Source of the DNA: Clostridia bacterium
Lineage (GTDB): Bacteria; Bacillota; Clostridia; Oscillospirales; Acutalibacteraceae
DNA: 64,000 bases
Assembly (NCBI GenBank): GCA_017416345.1
Contig: JAFQCR010000001.1
Location: forward strand, 1 to 64,000
Direction: 5' to 3'
The first letter of the stretch is position 1. The number at the start of each line of letters is the position of its first letter. The position numbers were made by a program, and so were the translations under genes. Under the pieces are notes generated by a model, which saw only the letters and a list, made by a program, of their open reading frames with translations, made no database searches and was not told where the DNA came from. This document shows, one piece after another, positions 39,712 to 48,686 of this stretch.

Positions 39712-41796
39712 TTACACCTTAAACAGCAGCTCGCCGTAGGTGGAAACGGGCCAGTACTCATCGGCGGTGAGAACCTCGGCCGAGTCAACGTAGGTGCGAA
39801 GCTCCTCCATAAGCGGCAGTACCGTTTCACGGAATGCCTTGGCCTGATCAAGTCCCGAAAGCTTTGCGGCGGCCTTGCCGGCGGCTTCAAGCTCGTCTGC
39901 GGTTTTGAACATGGCGTCGGTATACTTCGAAAGCTTGGCGATAAGCGTAATTTCGGCGGTGCAGGGGATGGCCTCCGAAACACCCTTTTTAGCCAGCACG
40001 GTATCGCTCAGATCGCTGACATAAGCGCTTATAGCCGGCAGGTATTCCTTTCTCACCATATCAATGGCGGTCAGAGCCTCAATATTGACAGCCTTGGAAT
40101 AATTCTCAAGCAAAATCTCATAGCGTGAGCGTATCTCCGATTCGGAATAAACGCCGTGCTTGACAAATACATCAATATTCTTCTGCTCGATCATCTGCGG
40201 CAGAGCATCAACGGTGGAGGTCAGGTTGAGCAGACCTCTGCGCTCGGCTTCGGCCTTCCATTCATCCGAATAACCGTTGCCGTTGAATACAACACGCATA
40301 TGGTCACGCATGGTCTTTCTGACCAGCTCGTGAACGGCATCGGTCAGATCTTCAACACCCTCAAGACGGTCGGCATAAGATTCAAGTGCATCGGCAACGA
40401 TGGTGTTAAGTACAACGTTGGGGTCGGCGACCGAAGCGGTCGAGCCCAGCATTCTGAACTCAAACTTGTTACCTGTAAAGGCAAAGGGCGAGGTACGGTT
40501 ACGGTCGGTGTTGTCCTTGGGGAAGTCGGGCAAAACGTGAACGCCCAGCTTCATTTTACCTGCGTCAACGCCGTGGTAGGCCGTGCCGTTGATGATGGAC
40601 TCCAAAATAGCCTGCAGCTCGTCACCAAGGAAAATGGAAACGATAGCAGGGGGTGCCTCGGCGGCACCGAGACGGTGGTCATTTGCGGCTGATGCAACCG
40701 ACACACGCATCATACCCTGATACTTGTCGACTGCCTTGATAACGGCGGCCAAAAACAGCAAAAACTGTGCGTTTTCGGCAGGGGTCTTACCGGGATCCAA
40801 AAGGTTTACGCCTGTATCGGTCGACATTGACCAGTTGTTATGCTTACCGCTACCGTTCACGCCTGCAAACGGCTTTTCATGCAAAAGGCAAACAAGTCCG
40901 TGACGGAGTGCAACCTTTTTCATGATCTCCATCGTGAGCTGGTTGTGGTCAACCGCAACGTTGGTCGTGTTGAAGATAGGAGCAAGCTCGTGCTGTGCAG
41001 GAGCGGCCTCGTTGTGCTTGGTCTTGGCGTGAACGCCCATCTTCCAAAGCTCCTCGTCAAGCTCCTTCATGTAAGCGCATACACGGGGCTTCAAAGCGCC
41101 GAAGTAGTGATCCTCCATCTCCTGACCTTTAGGTGCAGGTGCGCCGAAAAGGGTGCGTCCGCAATAAAGCAGGTCTTTACGCTCGTCATAGTATTTTTTA
41201 TCAACAAGGAAATATTCCTGCTCGGGGCCTGCCGTGGTGGTGACACGCTTGACGTTCTCGTTGCCGAAAAGGCGGAGTATTCTCACGGCCTGCTTGCTCA
41301 AAGCCTCCATCGAACGTAAGAGGGGAGTCTTTTTGTCCAGAGCCTCACCGTTGTAGGAACAGAAGGCGGTGGGGATGCAAAGCGTGCCGTCCTTTACAAA
41401 TGCGCAGGAGGTGGGGTCCCAGGCGGTGTAGCCACGAGCCTCGCAGGTGTCACGAAGACCGCCCGAGGGGAAGGAAGAAGCATCAGATTCACCCTTGATA
41501 AGCTCCTTGCCCGAAAACTCCATAATAACGTGACCGTCCTCGGTCGGCACGATAAAGCTGTCGTGCTTCTCGGCGGTGATGTTGGTCATCGGCTGGAACC
41601 AATGGGTATAGTGGGTTGCGCCCTTTTCAATTGCCCAATCCTTCATGGCGTTGGCAACCGTGTTGGCAATGGTAATGTCCAGCGACTTGCCGTCGTGTAT
41701 GGTCTTTTTCAGAGCCTTATAGGTCTCCTTGGGCAGTTTTTCCTTCATAACTGCTTCATTGAAAACCTCGCTGCCGAAAATTTCTGCGATCTTCAT
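39712..41796 (-). CDS. glnN: Glutamine synthetase type III
   Basis: The 694-residue enzyme makes glutamine from glutamate and ammonia. GSIII proteins of this length are typical of Bacteroides, ruminococci and other anaerobes. Visible signatures: [57 protein letters not shown] and [16 protein letters not shown]. The ATG at 41796 follows GGAGGA. Single gene with its own promoter and terminator. Confidence 0.95.
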   Translation of the reverse strand: MKIAEIFGSEVFNEAVMKEKLPKETYKALKKTIHDGKSLDITIANTVANAMKDWAIEKGATHYTHWFQPMTNITAEKHDSFIVPTEDGHVIMEFSGKELIKGESDASSFPSGGLRDTCEARGYTAWDPTSCAFVKDGTLCIPTAFCSYNGEALDKKTPLLRSMEALSKQAVRILRLFGNENVKRVTTTAGPEQEYFLVDKKYYDERKDLLYCGRTLFGAPAPKGQEMEDHYFGALKPRVCAYMKELDEELWKMGVHAKTKHNEAAPAQHELAPIFNTTNVAVDHNQLTMEIMKKVALRHGLVCLLHEKPFAGVNGSGKHNNWSMSTDTGVNLLDPGKTPAENAQFLLFLAAVIKAVDKYQGMMRVSVASAANDHRLGAAEAPPAIVSIFLGDELQAILESIINGTAYHGVDAGKMKLGVHVLPDFPKDNTDRNRTSPFAFTGNKFEFRMLGSTASVADPNVVLNTIVADALESYADRLEGVEDLTDAVHELVRKTMRDHMRVVFNGNGYSDEWKAEAERRGLLNLTSTVDALPQMIEQKNIDVFVKHGVYSESEIRSRYEILLENYSKAVNIEALTAIDMVRKEYLPAISAYVSDLSDTVLAKKGVSEAIPCTAEITLIAKLSKYTDAMFKTADELEAAGKAAAKLSGLDQAKAFRETVLPLMEELRTYVDSAEVLTADEYWPVSTYGELLFKV

Positions 41797-41869
41797 AAAA
41801 ATCCTCCAAAAATTTAAAAACAAACGATGCAAAGGCTTACTTTGGCACCGTTCGTGAAATACTCTGCAA

Positions 41870-41897
41870 ATTATACCACGAAACCCCGAAAAGTCAA
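41870..41897 (-). promoter_or_regulatory. Promoter of glnN
   Basis: On the minus strand TTGACT (41892-41897), 16 bases, TATAAT (41870-41875), with extended TGG. The leader is about 65 bases. Confidence 0.7.
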
Positions 41898-42216
41898 CAG
41901 TTTAACGCCAAAACGGAATAAAATTCGTCCACCGCCTATCTTTTGTTAAAATATTAACGGCTTTGCATAAGAAAATTATGTTTTATTTGCTTTGATTGGT
42001 AAAAATTCTTAATAAAATTAATCAAAAACAAATAGACACCTGCCATGCTTGACGAAAACACTTTACAATTTTAAACAGAAAACAAAAAAAGATTAAAAAA
42101 GTTCTCACGGAGTTTACACATTATTTACAATCCTTGTGATAAAATCAAAAAAGTGTTTTATTTTGACAAAGATCTGTGTTAAAATGAAATGCGATTTAAC
42201 GAAAGGAAGTGACGGT
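41898..42216. other. AT-rich intergenic region
   Basis: About 320 bases between divergent genes. I see poly-A/T tracts and TTGACA (42163) but no well-spaced -10 for the plus-strand cluster, no hairpin with a T-run and no gene. Confidence 0.5.
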
Positions 42217-42939
42217 GTGGCGTTCAAGACCAATTTCAGACGGCGTGAGATAAAATTTCTCATAACCGAAGCCGAGGCAAAAGAAATTCTTTTGTTTATG
42301 TCCGACAAAATTGTCCCCGACGCATACGGCAAAAGCACCGTCAAAAGCCTGTATTTTGACACCCCGTCCTTCAGACTTATCCGAAGGTCGTTGGAAAAGC
42401 CGATATATAAGGAAAAATTCCGACTGCGATGCTACGGCGATTTCAACGATAAGACCAAGGTCTTTGCCGAGATCAAGAAAAAGTATAAATCGGTGGTTTA
42501 TAAGCGCAGGATCGTGCTGAATGAGGCCGAGATGCTGTCCTTTTTAGAAAACGGTCCTCCCGACGGAAACGACCCTACCGAAAAGGAGATCAGCTTTTTC
42601 TTTAAAAGGTATGAAAACTTAAAGCCGGCTATGCTTATTTCCTGCGAAAGGGAAGCCTATTTTGCCAAAAATGATGACGGTCTGCGGTTCACCTTTGACC
42701 GTAATATCGTCTATCGAGATCATGACCTGTCTCTGCAATCGGAGCGATACGGCACACCTGTTATGAACGAAGGTCAGGTGCTTATGGAGGTCAAAGCCGA
42801 GGGTGCCTTACCGTTGTGGGTATGCAGGATGCTATCGGAGCGTAAAATGTATAAGCAGTCGTTTTCAAAATACGGCCGTGCTTACATAGATACATTATTA
42901 AAAGCCAAAATCGCCGTCCAAACGGCTAAAGGAGAATAA
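42217..42939 (+). CDS. VTC-domain protein (polyphosphate polymerase-like)
   Basis: The ~240-residue protein has the VTC fold found in the catalytic subunit of yeast polyphosphate polymerase: RREIKFLI, VKSLYFDTPSF, EKFRLRCYG (RLR), VFAEIKKKYKSVVYKRR, LISCEREAYF, RFTFDRNIVYR and LMEVKAEGALPLW. These basic and acidic strands line the tunnel for ATP and polyphosphate. I chose the GTG at 42217 with GGAAG upstream; an in-frame ATG at 42184 is possible. It is the first of three linked genes. Confidence 0.85.
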   Translation: MAFKTNFRRREIKFLITEAEAKEILLFMSDKIVPDAYGKSTVKSLYFDTPSFRLIRRSLEKPIYKEKFRLRCYGDFNDKTKVFAEIKKKYKSVVYKRRIVLNEAEMLSFLENGPPDGNDPTEKEISFFFKRYENLKPAMLISCEREAYFAKNDDGLRFTFDRNIVYRDHDLSLQSERYGTPVMNEGQVLMEVKAEGALPLWVCRMLSERKMYKQSFSKYGRAYIDTLLKAKIAVQTAKGE

Positions 42940-42941
42940 AA

Positions 42942-43628
42942 ATGGATAAAATATTCAAGGGACTTTTTGATACCGACCTCACACGTGTCATTGCCGTGGA
43001 GGATTTCCTCATCTGCGTTGGTGTGGCGCTTGTGTTAGGCGTGCTTATCGCACTTGTTCACTCCTTCAAAAGCCGTTATTCCAAAAGCTTTTTGATGACT
43101 GTGGCGGTGCTTCCTGCCGTTGTTTGCGTGGTCATAATGATGGTCAACGGCAATATCGGCGCAGGTGTTGCGGTTGCAGGTGCATTCAGCCTTGTACGTT
43201 TCCGCTCGGCACCCGGCTCTGCCCGTGAGATTGCCACCATTTTCCTGAGTATGGGCTCGGGTCTTGTCTGCGGAATGGGCTATATCGGTTATGCGGTGCT
43301 GTTTACCGTGATAATCGGCGGCTTTATGATGCTGATAAGTGCTGTCGGCTTTGGCGACCGCAAAAAGGCAAGCCGTGAAAAGACACTTAAGATCACCATC
43401 CCCGAGGATCTGGATTTTTCAGGGTTATTTGACGATGTTTTTGAAAAATACACCAAGTCGCACGTGCAGACCTCGGTCAAAACGGCGGCTATGGGCAGTC
43501 TTTACAAGATCAAGTATGACGTTGTTTTAAAAGATCTTTTAAAGGAAAAGGAGTTTATTGACGAGCTTCGCTGCCGCAACGGCAACCTTGAGGTTTCGGT
43601 CTACGATAAGGAGAACGATGTACTATGA
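42942..43628 (+). CDS. DUF4956 membrane protein
   Basis: The 228-residue protein has four hydrophobic segments in residues ~20-140 (LICVGVALVLGVLIALVH, FLMTVAVLPAVVCVVIMMV, AGVAVAGAFSLVRFRSAPG, AVLFTVIIGGFMMLIS) and a cytoplasmic C-terminal domain. The sequence FSLVRFRSAPGSAREIATIF is the DUF4956 signature. It starts two bases after the VTC gene and overlaps the next by four. DUF4956, VTC and beta-helix or CotH genes cluster in many Firmicutes; the joint function is unknown. Confidence 0.85.
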   Translation: MDKIFKGLFDTDLTRVIAVEDFLICVGVALVLGVLIALVHSFKSRYSKSFLMTVAVLPAVVCVVIMMVNGNIGAGVAVAGAFSLVRFRSAPGSAREIATIFLSMGSGLVCGMGYIGYAVLFTVIIGGFMMLISAVGFGDRKKASREKTLKITIPEDLDFSGLFDDVFEKYTKSHVQTSVKTAAMGSLYKIKYDVVLKDLLKEKEFIDELRCRNGNLEVSVYDKENDVL

Positions 43629-45508
43629 GTTTTAACTTCAAAAAGCTTTTGTCGGTCTTGGCGGCGGTCTTGTTGGCTTTCAGCGTTACGGCTTGCTCGT
43701 CGGACGGCGGCACAAACAGCGGCAACGGCTCTGCCAATAACGGTACAACTTCGGGCGGTACGGCTTCAGACAATTCGTCGTCGGGCTCATCCGGTACCGG
43801 TGTTGTGGCCGATGAGCTGACCTTTACCGATGCCGATATGTTTACTAACCGTGATTCCAAAGCCGAATACGATGAAAGCACCGCTGTTCTCATAAAGTGC
43901 GACGGCAGTAAGGCTTCGGCAAGCAATAACTCGGTCGTGATAAACGGCAGTACGGTCACCGTAACCGCCGATGGTACCTATATTATAAGCGGCACCTTGA
44001 ACGGACAGATAGTTGTTGAGGCTGACGAAACTGCCAAAATTCAGCTTGTGCTGAAAAACGCCGACATCAGTTGCACCAACAGTGCCGCAATTTATGTGAA
44101 ATCGGCCGATAAGGTGTTTGTGACGCTGGCCGACGGCTCAAACAATACGCTCAAGACTACGGGTGCGTTTACTCCCGACGGTGAGACCAATGTTGACGGA
44201 GTTATCTTTTCAAAGGCCGACATCACTTTTAACGGCAACGGCAACCTTACGGTCAGCACGGCCAACGGACACGGAATCGTCACCAAGGATGACCTTGTGG
44301 TAACAAGCGGAAATTATACCGTGACAGCCTCGGGTCATGCGTTCAGCGGTAAGGACTCTATCCGTGTAAAGGACGGTAGCGTAACCGTGACCTCGGGCAA
44401 GGACGGACTGCACTCCGAGCACACCGAAAATGCCGAAAAGGGCTTTATTTATATCTCGGGCGGTAAGTTCAGCATTACCTCTGATGGTGACGGGATCGAC
44501 GCTACACACTCGGTTTTGGTATCGGGCGGTGAGTTCAATATCGTTTCGGGCGGCGGTGCCCAAAATGCCGAGAAAAAATCCAACGATTTCGGCTTTGGCG
44601 GTCATCAGAATTATCAGCAGAATACCTCGACCGACTCCACAAGCTGTAAGGGTGTCAAGGCCGACGGAAGCCTAACCCTTTCAGGCTGCACAATGACCGT
44701 AGACTCGGCCGACGATGCTCTTCATTGCGGCGGCACCTTGAATATAAAAAGCGGAAATTACTTTATTTCCACGGGTGATGACGGTCTGCATTCCGATTCG
44801 GGTGTTGTAATAAATGACGGCAACGTGCAGATATCCGAAAGCTATGAGGGTATCGAGGGCAAGACCATCGATATAAAGGGCGGCACAATTACCCTCACGG
44901 CAAGTGATGACGGTCTTAATGCCGCAGGCGGTAACGACCAAAGCGGCTACGGCGGAATGATGGGACGTGATAACTTCGGCGCAAGTGCCGATAGTTACAT
45001 CAATATCACAGGCGGCATCATTAATATCAACGCCCAGGGCGACGGTGTCGACTCCAACGGTAACCTCACGGTCTCGGGCGGTGAGTGCTATGTTTCGGGC
45101 CCCACCAACGGTGGCAACGGTTCACTCGATTACGGCGGCACGGCTACCGTTTCGGGCGGTGTGTTTGTGGCCACGGGAGCAAGCGGAATGGCACAGAATT
45201 TCGGAGCAAGCTCAAGCCAATGCGCTATGCTGGTCAGCACGGGTAACGCAAGCGGAGCCATAAAGGTGCTTGATTCAAGCGGTAAGGTGCTGTTGAGCGT
45301 AACGCCCGATAAAACCTATCAATGTGCCGTTATTTCGCACCCCGACCTCAAGGTGGGGGAGACCTATACGGTCGTAACCTCGGCAGGTGAGACCAAGGTC
45401 ACGCTAACAAGCACCGTATACGGCGGCTCGGGCGGTATGGGCGGTCCCGGCGGCTTTGGCGGAGGAAAACCCAACGGCGGCGGTGGCCGCCCCAACAAAT
45501 GGTGGTAA
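43625..45508 (+). CDS. Beta-helix lipoprotein (DUF4353-like carbohydrate-binding)
   Basis: The 627-residue protein has a lipoprotein signal (KKLLSVLAAVLLAFSVTAC, lipobox VTAC), then a Gly/Ser/Asn linker (about 25-65), followed by a long parallel beta-helix with recurring DGLHS, DGDGIDATHS, DDALHCGG and GGxxxITxxDDG turns (about 90-540). The extreme C-terminus is Gly-rich (GGSGGMGGPGGFGGGKP). It should be anchored on the outer face of the membrane. Translationally coupled to the DUF4956 protein through a four-base overlap. Confidence 0.85.
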   Translation: MSFNFKKLLSVLAAVLLAFSVTACSSDGGTNSGNGSANNGTTSGGTASDNSSSGSSGTGVVADELTFTDADMFTNRDSKAEYDESTAVLIKCDGSKASASNNSVVINGSTVTVTADGTYIISGTLNGQIVVEADETAKIQLVLKNADISCTNSAAIYVKSADKVFVTLADGSNNTLKTTGAFTPDGETNVDGVIFSKADITFNGNGNLTVSTANGHGIVTKDDLVVTSGNYTVTASGHAFSGKDSIRVKDGSVTVTSGKDGLHSEHTENAEKGFIYISGGKFSITSDGDGIDATHSVLVSGGEFNIVSGGGAQNAEKKSNDFGFGGHQNYQQNTSTDSTSCKGVKADGSLTLSGCTMTVDSADDALHCGGTLNIKSGNYFISTGDDGLHSDSGVVINDGNVQISESYEGIEGKTIDIKGGTITLTASDDGLNAAGGNDQSGYGGMMGRDNFGASADSYINITGGIININAQGDGVDSNGNLTVSGGECYVSGPTNGGNGSLDYGGTATVSGGVFVATGASGMAQNFGASSSQCAMLVSTGNASGAIKVLDSSGKVLLSVTPDKTYQCAVISHPDLKVGETYTVVTSAGETKVTLTSTVYGGSGGMGGPGGFGGGKPNGGGGRPNKWW

Positions 45509-45512
45509 ACAA

Positions 45513-45548
45513 AAAGACCGACTCGGCTTTCAAGCAGGGTCGGTCTTT
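45513..45548 (+). terminator. Terminator of the VTC cluster
   Basis: AAAGACCGAC pairs with GTCGGTCTTT across a 16-base loop, followed by CTTAAAG. Confidence 0.75.
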
Positions 45549-45572
45549 CTTAAAGAGGGATTTTCAGATTGT

Positions 45573-46265
45573 TTAGTTGCTTGTGTCTTGATTAACGGTC
45601 ACGTTGCCCTCAATATGGTCGCACTCGACCTTTCGGCAGGTAACATTGCCCTTTATACGTGTTGATTTAACGTCACCGCTTACTTTAACCACGCTACCGC
45701 AATGTATATCACCTGAAAAATCACCGCCGCAAGTGATACCGTCACCGCAATTACATCCACCGGTAAGGCTACCGCCAACGGTTATCTCGTCGCCGGCGTT
45801 GCAACCGCCGTTTACATGACCTGCTACCACAATTTCATTTCCTGCATTGCACCCACCGAATACGGAGCCGTGCACGGTTATGCTGCATTCACTCTGAACA
45901 AATTTGGCGTCACCGATGATCTCAAAGGTGAATTTATCAACGATCCCATCGGTCACCTGCAATATCTTTTTGCCCTCGCAGACAACGCCGCGTATCACGG
46001 TGTCGTCAGGCCAGGGAAAAGCGGCGCAATGGTCATAATGCGTTTCGGTCTTGACCTCACGGGAAAACAGCTCATCGATATAGCATCCGAAAATATCGGC
46101 CATCAAGGGCAAAAGCGAAATATCGGGCGCCGACTGTGCATTTTCCCATTTGGACACAGCCTGGAACGTCACGCCCAATTTTTCGGCAAGCTCGGTCTGA
46201 GTAAGACCGCTTTTCTTTCGGAAGGTCTGAATATTGGCGGCAAGTAAAATATTTATATTGTCCAT
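45573..46265 (-). CDS. XRE regulator fused to a cysteine-glycine beta-solenoid
   Basis: The 230-residue protein starts with an XRE helix-turn-helix (residues ~9-65: IQTFRKKSGLTQTELAEKLGVTFQAVSKWENAQSAPDI). The C-terminal half (about 130-225) consists of short repeats such as GGCNAGNEIVVAGHVN, GGCNAGDEITVGGSLT, GGCNCGDGITCGGDFS and IKGNVTCRKVECDHIEGNV, which look like a bactofilin-type beta-solenoid with a row of cysteines. It may polymerise or bind metal. A palindrome GGTTGA/TCAACC at 46353-46370 upstream could be its operator. Confidence 0.8.
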   Translation of the reverse strand: MDNINILLAANIQTFRKKSGLTQTELAEKLGVTFQAVSKWENAQSAPDISLLPLMADIFGCYIDELFSREVKTETHYDHCAAFPWPDDTVIRGVVCEGKKILQVTDGIVDKFTFEIIGDAKFVQSECSITVHGSVFGGCNAGNEIVVAGHVNGGCNAGDEITVGGSLTGGCNCGDGITCGGDFSGDIHCGSVVKVSGDVKSTRIKGNVTCRKVECDHIEGNVTVNQDTSN

Positions 46266-46403
46266 AAACTAACTCCTTTTTCATTTCAGGTCAAGCGCTT
46301 CACCCTCTGAACACAGTATACCAAACTGAACCGCATAACACAATAAAACAAAGGTTGATATTTTTCAACCGTGGGTTGAAATTACAAAATAACATAACAC
46401 GAC

Positions 46404-46560
46404 CGTAGGGGCTTCCCTGTTCGCCCGCCGTGATCCGACTTCGCGGAAGGCATAAAAGCCTTCCCTACGATCGAGCCGGCAGACACAATGTAGGGACCGA
46501 CATCCTTGGCGGTCCGCCGTAAGCCGGCGTTCGGGACGTCGTAGGCGCCGTCCCCTACAA
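46404..46560. repeat. Cluster of GTAGGG-family repeats
   Basis: CGTAGGGGCTTCCCTGTTCG ... GCCTTCCCTACG (46404-46470) and TGTAGGGACCGACATCC ... GACGTCGTAGGCGCC plus GTCCCCTAC (46490-46559) form two inverted units. The remaining 165 bases up to nrdR hold only its promoter. Confidence 0.78.
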
Positions 46561-46655
46561 AACGCAAATTCACCTTACCGTAGGTCAGAGGTTGCTCCTG
46601 CCGACGTGCATTTTGGCCTTAAAAAATCAATGTTTTTGTCAAATATATATTTTTC

Positions 46656-46684
46656 TTGTAAAATCACAACATTTATGGTATAAT
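46656..46684 (+). promoter_or_regulatory. Promoter of nrdR
   Basis: TTGTAA (46656-46661), 17 bases, TATAAT (46679-46684) with extended TGG. I see no NrdR box here. Confidence 0.75.
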
Positions 46685-46725
46685 ATTTTTGGAATATACA
46701 AAATACTCTTTTAGGAGTGGTAAAA

Positions 46726-47181
46726 ATGAAGTGTCCTTATTGCGCATTTGAAGAAAGCAAGGTTATTGACTCAAGACCTACCGACGAGGGCGAGCGTATC
46801 CGCCGCAGAAGAGAATGCTTAAAATGTCAGAAGCGTTTCACTACATATGAGATCATCGAAAGCCTGCCTATCATCGTTATCAAGAAGGATAAATCCCGTG
46901 AGGTATTCAACCGTGACAAGCTTATCGGCGGTATGCTCAAGGCCTGCGAAAAGCGCCCCGTTTCGATCAACGATATCGAGCGTGCCGTGGATGATATTGA
47001 GGTAAAGCTTCAGAACTCACTCGACCGCGAGGTCACAAGCGACGCTATCGGTGAGCTTGTTATGGAAAAGCTTAAAGAGCTTGACGAGGTTGCATACGTT
47101 CGTTTTGCCAGCGTTTACCGTCAGTTTAAGGACTTGAGCACCTTTATGGAAGAGCTCAACAAGCTGCTCTCCGACAAATAA
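46726..47181 (+). CDS. nrdR: Transcriptional repressor NrdR
   Basis: The 151-residue ATP/dATP-sensing repressor of ribonucleotide reductase genes. It has the zinc ribbon (MKCPYC near the start, [13 protein letters not shown]) and an ATP-cone ([28 protein letters not shown]). Length fits the family. The ATG at 46726 follows AGGAGTGG. Its likely target in this window is the nrdG-nrdD promoter at 19362-19414. Confidence 0.95.
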   Translation: MKCPYCAFEESKVIDSRPTDEGERIRRRRECLKCQKRFTTYEIIESLPIIVIKKDKSREVFNRDKLIGGMLKACEKRPVSINDIERAVDDIEVKLQNSLDREVTSDAIGELVMEKLKELDEVAYVRFASVYRQFKDLSTFMEELNKLLSDK

Positions 47182-47213
47182 ACAAAAATTTTTCGAAATT
47201 TACGAAAAAGTTC

Positions 47214-47242
47214 TTGACAACGGGATGATATTATAGTAAAAT
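47214..47242 (+). promoter_or_regulatory. Promoter of tRNA-Thr
   Basis: TTGACA (47214-47219), 17 bases, TAAAAT (47237-47242). Confidence 0.8.
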
Positions 47243-47261
47243 ACATAACGTTGTCAGCAAT

Positions 47262-47337
47262 GCTGTTATGGCTCAGGTGGTAGAGCACATCCTTGGTAAG
47301 GATGAGGTCGGCAGTTCGAGTCTGCCTAACAGCTCCA
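47262..47337 (+). tRNA. tRNA-Thr, anticodon GGT
   Basis: The cloverleaf is complete: acceptor GCTGTTA/TAACAGC, D arm with GGCTCAGGTGGTAGAGC, anticodon stem CATCC/GGATG with loop TTGGTAA (anticodon GGT, reading ACC and ACT), T arm with GGCAG TTCGAGT CTGCC. The discriminator is T and CCA is encoded. Confidence 0.95.
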
Positions 47338-47340
47338 AAA

Positions 47341-47371
47341 AATCCTCGTTCTTCGGAACGAGGATTTTTTT
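47341..47371 (+). terminator. Terminator of tRNA-Thr
   Basis: AATCCTCGTT pairs with AACGAGGATT around CTTCGG, followed by TTTTT. Confidence 0.88.
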
Positions 47372-47372
47372 A

Positions 47373-47542
47373 TCCAAGCCGACAGGCTTGGTATATCGTC
47401 ACGACGCAGTCGTGCATATCATCGCCGAAGGCGTATATCATCACACGAAGTGTGTATTTCTGTCGGCTTGATGATATACAAAACTTCGTTTTGATGATAT
47501 GCAATTCCTTCGGAATTGATGATATACAACGGCAAGCCGTTG
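47373..47542. repeat. Hairpin array with ATATCATC/GATGATAT separators
   Basis: Successive small hairpins (CCAAGCC/GGCTTGG, CACGAC/GTCGTG, CGCC/GGCG, CACAC/GTGTG, AAAAC/GTTTT, CAATTC/GAATTG, CAACGG/CCGTTG) are separated by ATATCATC or its complement GATGATAT. The hairpin stems all differ. The last one overlaps the -35 of the next promoter. Confidence 0.8.
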
Positions 47543-47568
47543 ATTTTATTTGAGTTTTTTAGTATAAT
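47540..47568 (+). promoter_or_regulatory. Promoter of the four-helix bundle gene
   Basis: TTGATT (47540-47545), 17 bases, TATAAT (47563-47568). The -35 borrows its first bases from the hairpin array. Confidence 0.65.
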
Positions 47569-47589
47569 CATCTTGAAGGAAGTGCTGTT

Positions 47590-47937
47590 ATGGCTAAGAA
47601 TTATTTGCTTATTTATTCTGAACAATTAGCAACGGATATTGAATTGCTGTGCCAAAATATTAAAGCACCTTCTAATACACTTTTTCAAATACGCAAAAGT
47701 TCTAGTAGTGTTTATGCAAACATTCGTGAAGCGAATTACGGTCAAAGTAGGGCTGATATGCTTTCTAAATTTGAAATTGCGCTGAAAGAATGCAATGAAA
47801 CAGAGGGTTGGTTACGACTCTTATATAATACAAATGCTATCGATGAAGATATGTATAAAAAGAACAGAAACCTTTGCGGGCGTATTAGAAGAATTTTGAT
47901 TTCCAGCTGTAAAACTTTGAAGGAGAATAACAAATAA
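47590..47937 (+). CDS. Four-helix bundle protein (S23/bAvd-like)
   Basis: The 115-residue all-helical protein matches the four-helix bundle family first seen in 23S rRNA intervening sequences: LATDIELLCQNIKAPSNTLFQIRKSSSSVYANIREANYGQSRADMLSKFEIALKECNETEGWL (split over helices 1-3). Such proteins are pentamers that bind nucleic acid and accompany diversity-generating retroelements or stand alone. AAGGAAGTG precedes the ATG. Its stop overlaps the next start. AT-rich codon use marks this as an accessory patch. Confidence 0.85.
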   Translation: MAKNYLLIYSEQLATDIELLCQNIKAPSNTLFQIRKSSSSVYANIREANYGQSRADMLSKFEIALKECNETEGWLRLLYNTNAIDEDMYKKNRNLCGRIRRILISSCKTLKENNK

Positions 47938-48431
47938 TGTTTGAGTTCAGATTTGCAGATAAATTGCAAATAGAACAGTTGCTTCCTGGTTTATTTCGGA
48001 TTTTACATTCGAATATGAGCATAATTGCTCCAACTGACAATTCTTATGATGAGGATTATAGAATTTGGAGTTCTTATATGATTCCGGCCATCAAAAAAGT
48101 GCAACGACAAATTGTTTTGATGTATGTTGAAGGTAAGCTTGTCGGATATTTTCAGTATTATATTAATCTAGATACTAATTCTCTAATGATGGAAGAAATA
48201 CAAATAGGAAAAGAGTTTCAAGGAATAGGGATATTTTCTGCGTTTTATAAGTGGTTGGTTAAACAACTTCCGAAAAATGTTAAATGTGTTGAAGCTTATG
48301 CAAATAAAAAGAATCTAAAATCACAAGGTATTTTAAAACATTTGGGATTAGTTAAGTTAGGAGAAAATAAAAACGGTAATTCTTTTTATTATAAGGGTAA
48401 ATATGTGGATTTATTAAATAAATATAGTTGA
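47937..48431 (+). CDS. GNAT-family N-acetyltransferase
   Basis: The 164-residue protein has the GNAT layout: IVLMYVEGKLVGYFQYYI (strands 2-3), LMMEEIQIGKEFQGIGIFSAFY (strand 4 and the acetyl-CoA loop, QGIGIF) and VEAYANKKNLKSQGILKHLGL (strand 5 and helix). It is coupled to the four-helix gene by a one-base overlap. The substrate is unknown. A decayed copy of part of this gene lies at 51120. Confidence 0.8.
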   Translation: MFEFRFADKLQIEQLLPGLFRILHSNMSIIAPTDNSYDEDYRIWSSYMIPAIKKVQRQIVLMYVEGKLVGYFQYYINLDTNSLMMEEIQIGKEFQGIGIFSAFYKWLVKQLPKNVKCVEAYANKKNLKSQGILKHLGLVKLGENKNGNSFYYKGKYVDLLNKYS

Positions 48432-48492
48432 TTAAAATAATCTTTGGTTTTTAGGCAAAAATCAATTCGTGCCATTAGGTTCAAACTGCCAA

Positions 48493-48524
48493 AAAATCCG
48501 TTCTCGAAAGAGGACGGATTTTTG
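48493..48524 (+). terminator. Terminator after the GNAT gene
   Basis: AATCCGTTCTC pairs with GAGGACGGATT around GAAA, followed by TTTG. A closely related terminator lies at 49452. Confidence 0.85.
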
Positions 48525-48532
48525 TTTGTATT

Positions 48533-48661
48533 ATTCATTCTTCAACATTCATCATTCATTATTCATTAAAGAAGTGAACGGATTTTTAAATGAATAATGA
48601 ATATTGAAGTCGCTTGCGCTGATGAATAATTCTTGCTCCTACACCGCATTTGTGCTATAAT
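48533..48661 (+). promoter_or_regulatory. Inverted repeat region and promoter of the next membrane protein gene
   Basis: ATTCATTATTCATT (48553-48568 region) and its complement AATGAATAATGAAT (48588-48603) form an imperfect inverted repeat. Then TTGCTC (48633-48638), 17 bases, TATAAT (48656-48661) with extended TGC make a promoter. Confidence 0.6.
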
Positions 48662-48686
48662 ACACCTTAAGGTCGGTGATATATAA

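Noticed and set aside
47373..47542. Possible CRISPR array
   Set aside because: Separators are only 8 bases, the intervening units are hairpins and not unique spacers, and no cas gene is present in the window.
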